Source of the DNA: Pomphorhynchus laevis
Taxonomy: Eukaryota; Acanthocephala; Palaeacanthocephala; Echinorhynchida; Pomphorhynchidae
Assembly (NCBI GenBank): GCA_012934845.2
Contig: WNNJ02002254.1
Span: 1-64,000, forward strand
Direction of reading: 5' to 3'
DNA length: 64,000 bases
A program made the position numbers and the translations under genes. Below, piece after piece: positions 57,397-64,000 of the stretch (position 1 is the stretch's first letter; the number at the start of each line of letters is the position of its first letter). The notes beneath the pieces are model-generated. The model had not been told where the DNA came from. It made no database searches and worked only from the letters and a program-made list of their open reading frames with translations.

Positions 57397-58558
57397 TCAT
57401 CATAGTTTTCTTCATATCTATCAAACCGTACATTTCGATGGTTTTCTTCATATCTATCAAACCGTACATTTCGCGTCTATTCTAACTCTTCTCTCTCCCA
57501 TCCTTCATCCATTCCGACCGGTGTTCCACAAGGCTCCGTATTAGGCCCTATGTTTTTCTCTCTTCTTCTCGGTGTCTTGTATTTGATTTCTCATAAATTT
57601 AACTTCCATGTTATGCAATATGCTGATGACATTCTCATCTATGCTCACGCACCTGCTTATCGTATTCATGATCTTAGTGTTTCTGTTTCCAGCTGTCTTG
57701 TCTCAATTTCCAATCATCTTTCTTCCCTTCGCCTTTCTCTGAATCCTGATAAATCTAAAATTATGTGGATCCTACCTCGACGCTTCGGCGTAGAACCTCC
57801 TTCCGTATCATTAAATTCTACAATTCTTCCTATCGTTGATAATCTCGTTTTCCTAGGCTTTCATTTCGACAACCGACTTTCACTTAAACCTTTCGTTAGT
57901 GATAAAGTACGCTCATCTACCTTGATACTCCGCAATCTCCGTCAAGTTCGTAGATTGATCGATTTCCCTTCTTGTATGACTCTCATATCTTCTATTTTTT
58001 TCTCAAGACTCGATTATTGTCTTAGTCTATTTTCCAACTCACCTAAATCCACTTTTCTTCCTTTACAACGCATCATCAACACTGCCGTCCGAGTTCTCCT
58101 CAGTCTTCGTCGTTTTGATCATACATCCCACCATCTTGTTTCTCTTGATTGGCCTACCATTTATTGTCGTGTTCAAATTCGTCTTCTTAACATTGCTTTT
58201 CCCCTTATAACTTCTCATACCCCTTCATTTCTCAACCTTCCTTTTACTCGACAATTCTCGTACTGTGTATTGTGCTCTGCGTTCCCGTAATTCCCTTCTT
58301 TTACATGTCCCAATCTACTCTACCTCTTTTGGCTTCCGCTCCTTCGTTGTGGCTGCTCCTCTCTTGTGGAATCAACAGCCTATTCATATCCGCCAATCAA
58401 CATCTATGCCGTGCTTCAAACGCCAAATCCAATTCCATTTCAACAATTAACTAATTATCTGTGACATTTGATGTTCTTTTTTTGTTTGTTAGTGGTCATG
58501 TAAGCGTGCATTTTGCACGCATTTGCCACGTTAAATAAATTATTGTATTATATTATTA
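57397..58558 (+). pseudogene. L2/CR1-like LINE (family A), 5'-truncated
   Basis: Very close in sequence to the intact copy, from just before GVPQG to the 3' end. A frame open from 57550 to 58290 holds MQYADDILIYAHAPAYRIHD and FLGFHFDNRLSLKPFV, then shifts near 58250. A ~50-bp duplication at the 5' junction (TCATATCTATCAAACCGTAC twice) marks the truncation point. The tail has the GCGTGCATTTTGCACGC hairpin and TTGTATTATATTATTAT. Confidence 0.85.
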
Positions 58559-59245
58559 TCTTTAAATACTTCCCTCCCAGAACTATTCCACCTTCTTCCC
58601 GTTTCGTAATTTTATATTTTAGTATATTTTATATTTTATATTTTCTCATTTTTTGATCAATTGTTAGAATATAATGTAACGACTGAATTTTATATTTTAT
58701 TGCTCGCCAAACATGGATGGCTTTAAAAAATAAAGGCTTTTATTATAAAATCTGATTTGTTCTACTGACAAGTTAATAATTTATTATTTATCTTTATTTT
58801 TATTTATATATCGTATAAAATGCGTATACTCAGTTATCTGATTTGTTCTATTGACAAATTATTATTGATATGTTGACTTTGTTTTCCCAGTAATATAACC
58901 TCTGTCAGTAATATTGAAACTACGTATTCTTGATACGAGATTATAATTTTTTGCGAATTATTATTTTGTAGCAAATTAGCATTCAATCTCAAACAAATTA
59001 GAGACACCCGTAATTATTCGCTGTTATCAGATAAATTAATAAAATTAAATAAAATTGATTCTAATTATTAAAATATAAGTTTTTTGATTAAGAATATTGG
59101 ACATTGACATTTTAGTATGAATTCAACTATTCTATTATTGAACGTTTAGATAAAAAAACATCGATATGACAATGTTACAATTTTGAGAAAAATCATTATA
59201 TATATTTTTGAAAAATAGCATTCGTGAATTATTAGCAAATGATGG
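58559..59245 (+). repeat. LINE-A scrap, family F 3' end and repeat R (copy 4)
   Basis: 58559-58606 matches the intact LINE at about 49850-49898. 58607-58746 equals the family F 3' end and 58747-59245 equals repeat R, so the order from 58607 reproduces 54160-54620 and beyond. This points to a duplicated segment and not to independent insertions. Confidence 0.7.
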
Positions 59246-59264
59246 ACATGTCGAAGATAAAATA

Positions 59265-61262
59265 TTATTATTAATGTTTCAACAGTACATAAAAGCATGG
59301 CTTAATTGACTGGTTCACTGCAGAAATAAAAGAAAATAATAAAAGTATCACAAATACGGAAAATCAGCTTTCCCCATGGCATCCTCCATCCGTAATTTCT
59401 TTTTGAATTCGTTGATATTGCTACTGCACACTGTTGACTCTCCAAGCCTATTCCACAGAGATACAAGCTCGCCGATCAAACTGGACAGCTCGTAATTTTC
59501 TTATCCTTTCACGTCGCAGAGTTAAACCATGACCTCGGAGGATATTAAATGAGCGCAAATGAAGACAATCTCGAAGTGGATGATCCAAATCATTAAGAAT
59601 TTGCCAGACCATACTCATATCGATGTATCGGCGGGTCCACGTGACAGTCTCAAGTCTAAGTGCTTTTAATCGATCAGGGTACGACAAAAATTTCAGTTGC
59701 GGTGCTAGCTTGGTAGCTCTATGAAGTACCCTCTCTGAACTAATATGTTCTTTTGAATTTTGGGGATACACACACGGCGCAGCATATAGAAGACGGCTCA
59801 ACACATGAGCAAAGATTAGCGGACGTAGGGCAAATTGATTGAGTGCAATGAAAGTGCGTCGAAGTTGACCAATTATCCCCAACGCATTTGGTCAAGCATG
59901 TTCAGTATGTGTGACGGTACTCAAATCACTGTTTATCCACACTCCCAAGTCCTTATATTTGCTCACTCGTTCTATATCACTGCTTTGAAAGCTATAATTA
60001 ACTAAAGATTGAGCATTTCCGCCACGAACACGTAAATGTTTGCATTCAAATCGTCTGCATATAAAAGCATCCGAGAATCAATAAATTCCGGGATATCGTT
60101 GATGTAGACACTAAATAACAATGGACCCAATACTGAACCTTGAGGCACCCCTATATTACATGGCCGCGAAGAAGAGTAAAAATTACCTACATGCACACAA
60201 TAACTACGATTGCTTAAAAACGATGCAATCTATCTAACAAGCAACAATGGAATGCCACTTTTCTCTAGTTTATTTAAGAGGAATCTATGGTCTACTCTGT
60301 CAAATGCCTTAGAGAAATCGAAGAATATGATGTCAGTAGCAATGTATACGGCTTTATTAGCTGACCAATTAAGATGGACTGCGAGTAGATTAGTAACTGT
60401 CGAATAACCCTTACGGAAACATGTTGCTCAGAAGCTATTACATTATTCTCACTATAAAACTTGACCATATAACCATGTATAATTCGCTCTAACATTCTAC
60501 AACATAAGCAAGTAATACTTACTGGTCTGTAATTGTCTACTGAAGATCTATCACCCTTTTTGAAGATGGGGTGAATGATCGATTGCTTTCAATCTTTTGG
60601 AAGTCGTATCAATAATAGATTGTCGAAATATGTTGCAAAGTGGTACATATATTGAGTCTGCTATTCGACGAAGGTATATCGAAGGTAACAAATCAACACC
60701 TTTGGTGTTTGTCTCTTTAAGACGATGCAGTTCAGCTAAAACTTTCTCAGGAGTTATCAAATTAGCTATGTCTTAACTAGGATATGAAACACTAGCACCT
60801 CGTATCGTCCCACTGTTCTGGATAGGTTCAGAATACTCGTTTGTAGTCTCTTTGTTTAAGTAAAAATGCCTTGAGAACATCTCGGCAAGGTCGTCTTCAA
60901 TAACGCTATCAAAATATTGGCCAATTGTTTTATTAGCGTTCCTACTACTATTCACATATAGAAAGAGAGCTTTGGGATCATGCCTACAACTATGAGCTAG
61001 ACCATTTTCAAATAAATAGCGCTTATGTCGTTTTAAATAATTAAAGAAATTTCTCGCCTGCTTATAAACACCATATTCACAAAACCCACCTTTAAAGCAT
61101 TTGAAACTGAAGTCACGAGCCTTCATCGCAGTAGCCAGCTCAATATCAAACCAACGAGCGCTTTCCCGACTAGTCTTAGACTTCAAAGGTGAGAAATTTA
61201 CCATTAGAGAATAAAACATCACGCGAAAATGATCCCAGGCCTCGTCAACTCCGACAAAAGCC
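59265..61262 (-). pseudogene. CR1-like LINE (family C), 5'-truncated and broken
   Basis: Read on the minus strand it starts with the linker after the endonuclease (VDEAWDHFRV, SARWFDIELATAMKARDFSF). RT pieces follow: [38 protein letters not shown] and MLLYADDLN. Then come the thumb (RVLHRATKLAPQLKFLSYPD) and the C-terminus ending near 59400. There is a (TAA)n-type 3' tail at 59265-59280. Several shifts and stops. The endonuclease is missing; the sequence joins a different LINE at 61262. Confidence 0.8.
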
Positions 61263-61859
61263 GGAAAACATCATCGGCAAAAGCTAAAATACTACAATTA
61301 TCAAGTAAATCTAGTAGCTGATTTATAAATATGTTAAACAACAAGGGTCCTAAGACTGATCCCTGTGGTACTCCTGAGGTGATATGACGATAAGACGATA
61401 GACATTGACCTACACGAACAGCAAAGGATCTATCTTTAAGAAAATCTTGAATCCAGCTTATAATGGAGCGATTGACTTTATAAGATTCAAGGGTGGAAAT
61501 TAGCATTTTGTGGGGCTATCAAAAGCCCGACTAAAGTCAAGAAATATTACGTCGATACAGTACCCGTTAGCAACATGTCCAACCCAATCTTCACGAGCAT
61601 GTAATAAGTTTGTAAGACATAAACGCCGAGGGCGAAATCCATGCTGTGCATTATTGAGAATTTCCAGCGAACTCAAATGATCATATATGCGTCTGTTTAG
61701 TATGCGCTCAATCACTTTGCATACAACACTAGTTAGACTTATTGCCTTATAGTTATTCGGATCATCTTTTACACCATTTTTATAAATTGGTACTACAATC
61801 GCTATTTTCCAGGCAGCATGTAACTTTGAAATGCGCAAGCTCAGCTCAAATATGAAGGC
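61262..61859 (-). pseudogene. CR1-like LINE (family D), RT fragment
   Basis: Contains RT motifs [52 protein letters not shown] and FADDV, with one frame shift after AFD. It is cut at both ends: family C follows immediately after FADDV, and family E starts at 61860. The sequence differs clearly from families B and C. Confidence 0.75.
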
Positions 61860-63595
61860 TAATGACTCAGCCAGAACAGGAGCAAGTACTCAACTATTCT
61901 TGTCCAGCCCTTTCTTGTTTAGAAGTTTCACTCTGTAAGAACGGTAAACGCCTCAGTCTAGCCAATGTCTACATCCGTCCAGGAAAGATTCACAAGAACC
62001 GTGTCCTCCTCGATAGGATTATTGATAGCGGCTATTGCATGGTACTTGGTGATTTCAATGACAGAATTGGTCGTTGGATTAATGCAGCACTCCGCAGAGC
62101 CGGGGAGGAGTCACTATCCCTGCATAATTATGGAGCCACTCAATCACGTAAGCTAATCCCGCCTTGGAGAGACTTCAGAAATAGGGATTTATCTGTCACA
62201 GATATCATTAACTCCTACGGGCCTCTTCCGGGCACCTCAAAATCCGTCGCTCTACTCTCTTCTCGTGTCTGTCAGCTTTTGACATCCGATCAAAGAAGAA
62301 GAGTGGCCGTAACAATGCTATTAGCCGCCCCATATGATGTGCAGAGATCAACATTAGTAGACGTATATTTCTACCTAAAAAATCGGGTCTAATGTCCTAA
62401 AGACCTGCGGCCCATATCGATTCAAAATTCCCTCGTATCGAGCTACGAAAAAGCGCTTGCGCGTAGAATCTGCGATCATTTAAGTACGCGAAATTTAATC
62501 ACACCAAGTTTCCATGGGTTCGTCAAAGGTCGCTCGGTCCATTCAGCTGTAGGTGAAGTGCATCAGTTTTGTCAGGATAATAGCCATCAACTTGCTGTGG
62601 CTGTTATCCTTGATTTTTCTGCTGCATTTGACTGCATTTCCATTCCCTCTGTTATCTCTTCTCCAAGGTCCCTCCGGTTTCCTGCGAGAATTGTTAACAG
62701 GGTAGAGATACTGCTCTACACCAAGCGATTCTATTATGAAGACGACCCTGATGCGCGTCAGTTCTACCCTATTACATATGTGCCTCAAGGATCACCACTT
62801 TCTCCTATCTTATATCTTGCTGCCTCCATTGAACTCTTTAAAATATTTAAACGCGAACAACGTCTAGTGGTATTTGCTGATGATACCTCAGCCCTGTTTT
62901 CTGGACGCAGGTGGAAAGATGTAATCTCGGACATCAGCCGTTTCTTGTTAAGATTAAAAGTCCAGTTACTTAAGTCCAATCTTATTTGAAACTTCGCCAA
63001 ATCGCAGGTGGTTGTCTTTCATGGCGCCCCTGCCACTAAGCAAAAGCTCAAGAGATTAGCACTCTCTGCGCTCTCCTCTATTGTGACAAATCAACCACTC
63101 CCTGTCTTCACGAGTCGAGTAAAATACCTGGGGTTCACCGTTACGGTGAACTGGTCGGCGAAAGCAGACCTGGATATACTTAAACGTATCCTGAAAAGAG
63201 CTAGATGGGCTCTAAAACGGTCCCAGCATATGTCACTGAAAGGGAAAACTCAGGTGCGCCTCTGGGGCACTTAGGCTATCTCGGGATTAGTCTTCTTCTC
63301 TAGAAGAGTTGCCCCAGAGCAAAGGCTTAGGATTCTCAACCTCTTCGTCTTTCGATTACCCAGCATAGTCCGCGTAGATTGGCTCCGGGTGTTTCAGTCA
63401 TAAGGCGGCGTGTTGGATTGGCTGTGAGGCTCAGATCCCACTGGACCTGAGGCTATGAAGATGGTGGAAGAAGTAGACAAGTTTTTCCGGAAGACGATCA
63501 TTTCTGATTTCTGCCGTCATTTTCGATTTTTGTTTTAATTCTATTTAACCTATGTATTATTTTTGTTAAGAATATCATTATTATAAGTTCCTACC
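61860..63595 (+). pseudogene. R1/Jockey-like LINE (family E), 5'-truncated
   Basis: Begins in the endonuclease (SLANVYIRPGKIHKN, MVLGDFNDRIG). After a short linker (VAVTMLLAAPYDVQRS, VDVYFYLKN) it passes to RT: CPKDLRPISIQNS, SFHGFVKGRSVHSAV, VILDFSAAFDCI, YVPQGSPLSPI and VFADDTSALFSG. Then comes the thumb (VKYLGFTVTVNWSAKADLDI). Breaks occur near 62390, 62990 and 63275. The linker is as short as in the copy at 14930-18360. The A/T-rich 3' part ends near 63590. Confidence 0.8.
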
Positions 63596-63833
63596 CTTTA
63601 CGAAATGCAAATAACCAACTTCACAATCCGTAATATTTACTTCAAATCCCATACCTAAAACCCCACTTATATTACATCACGACCGCATATAATTGTTATT
63701 ATCTCAGTACCCGAGTATTCCACAACTCTTCGATCTCTTCGAATTCTTAACTACAATTTAGAATGATTAAAATATTTACTTTCTCTAGGACTATCATCAT
63801 TCTTATTTGAATTCAACATAATAATTTTTACAG

Positions 63834-63920
63834 AAACGCCTGCGTGTGACCTAATAACAATATCGGGATTCACGTTCGAAACTCCAGTAACCATTTTAGG
63901 AAAGGGTCGTATTGAGGAAG
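63834..63920 (+). CDS. Candidate internal host exon, unknown protein
   Basis: 87 bp between acceptor TAATTTTTACAG (ending 63833) and donor GTTTTT (starting 63921). It enters and leaves in phase 1 and has 28 full codons: TPACDLITISGFTFETPVTI, then LGKGRIEE. The donor is weak. G+C is above the surroundings. Not recognised. Confidence 0.35.
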
Positions 63921-64000
63921 GTTTTTAATTGGCTTGAATTATGATTTCTCAACCTGGACAGTGCCGAAATGTCGCTATTTGATAGCTATTGATATTCCCA

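Overview
This is AT-rich metazoan DNA, dominated by repeats, with a few small host exons set in large introns. The mix of non-LTR retrotransposon families (CR1/L2-like, RTE, R1/Jockey-like), Penelope-like RT fragments, hammerhead-ribozyme repeats and a possible 31-nt micro-intron would suit a flatworm or a similar invertebrate. That assignment is inference. There is nothing bacterial in the window.

Left part (1-13.4 kb): three minus-strand exons (13268-13352, 9285-9455, 1257-1325) join with matching splice phases. They encode the N-terminal part of a TBC1D20-like Rab GTPase-activating protein. The introns hold a tandem unit with a type III hammerhead ribozyme (609-1032), a LINE ORF1 fragment, an inverted-repeat element, a GATAAG-type minisatellite, Penelope-like RT fragments and a head-to-head pair of repeats with a type I hammerhead (7160-7850).

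13.8-25.8 kb: a foldback-like element has collinear inverted arms over 1 kb long, built of ~310-bp subrepeats, around an R1/Jockey-type LINE. Next to it lies a minus-strand CR1-like LINE, itself split by a younger L2/CR1-like LINE.

25.9-34.3 kb: candidate host exons on both strands, including a pair separated by a 31-nt gap and an OTUD3-like deubiquitinase exon. There is also one old Ty3/Gypsy-like RT fossil, short tandem repeats and long AT-rich stretches.

34.3-37.9 kb: an array of ~344-bp units, each with a type I hammerhead motif (retrozyme or Penelope pseudo-LTR type). An RTE LINE interrupts it and is flanked by a 16-bp target-site duplication. 37.9-46 kb is AT-rich, with one orphan host exon, a Merlin-type transposase relic, hairpin MITEs and Penelope-like RT fragments.

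46-63.6 kb: densely nested retrotransposons. The centrepiece is a LINE with both ORFs open (47249-48574 and 48538-51447) and all catalytic motifs present. Around it are broken relatives, four further LINE families, a recurring ~860-bp repeat and a composite inverted-repeat element carrying a LINE. A last candidate host exon lies at 63834-63920.
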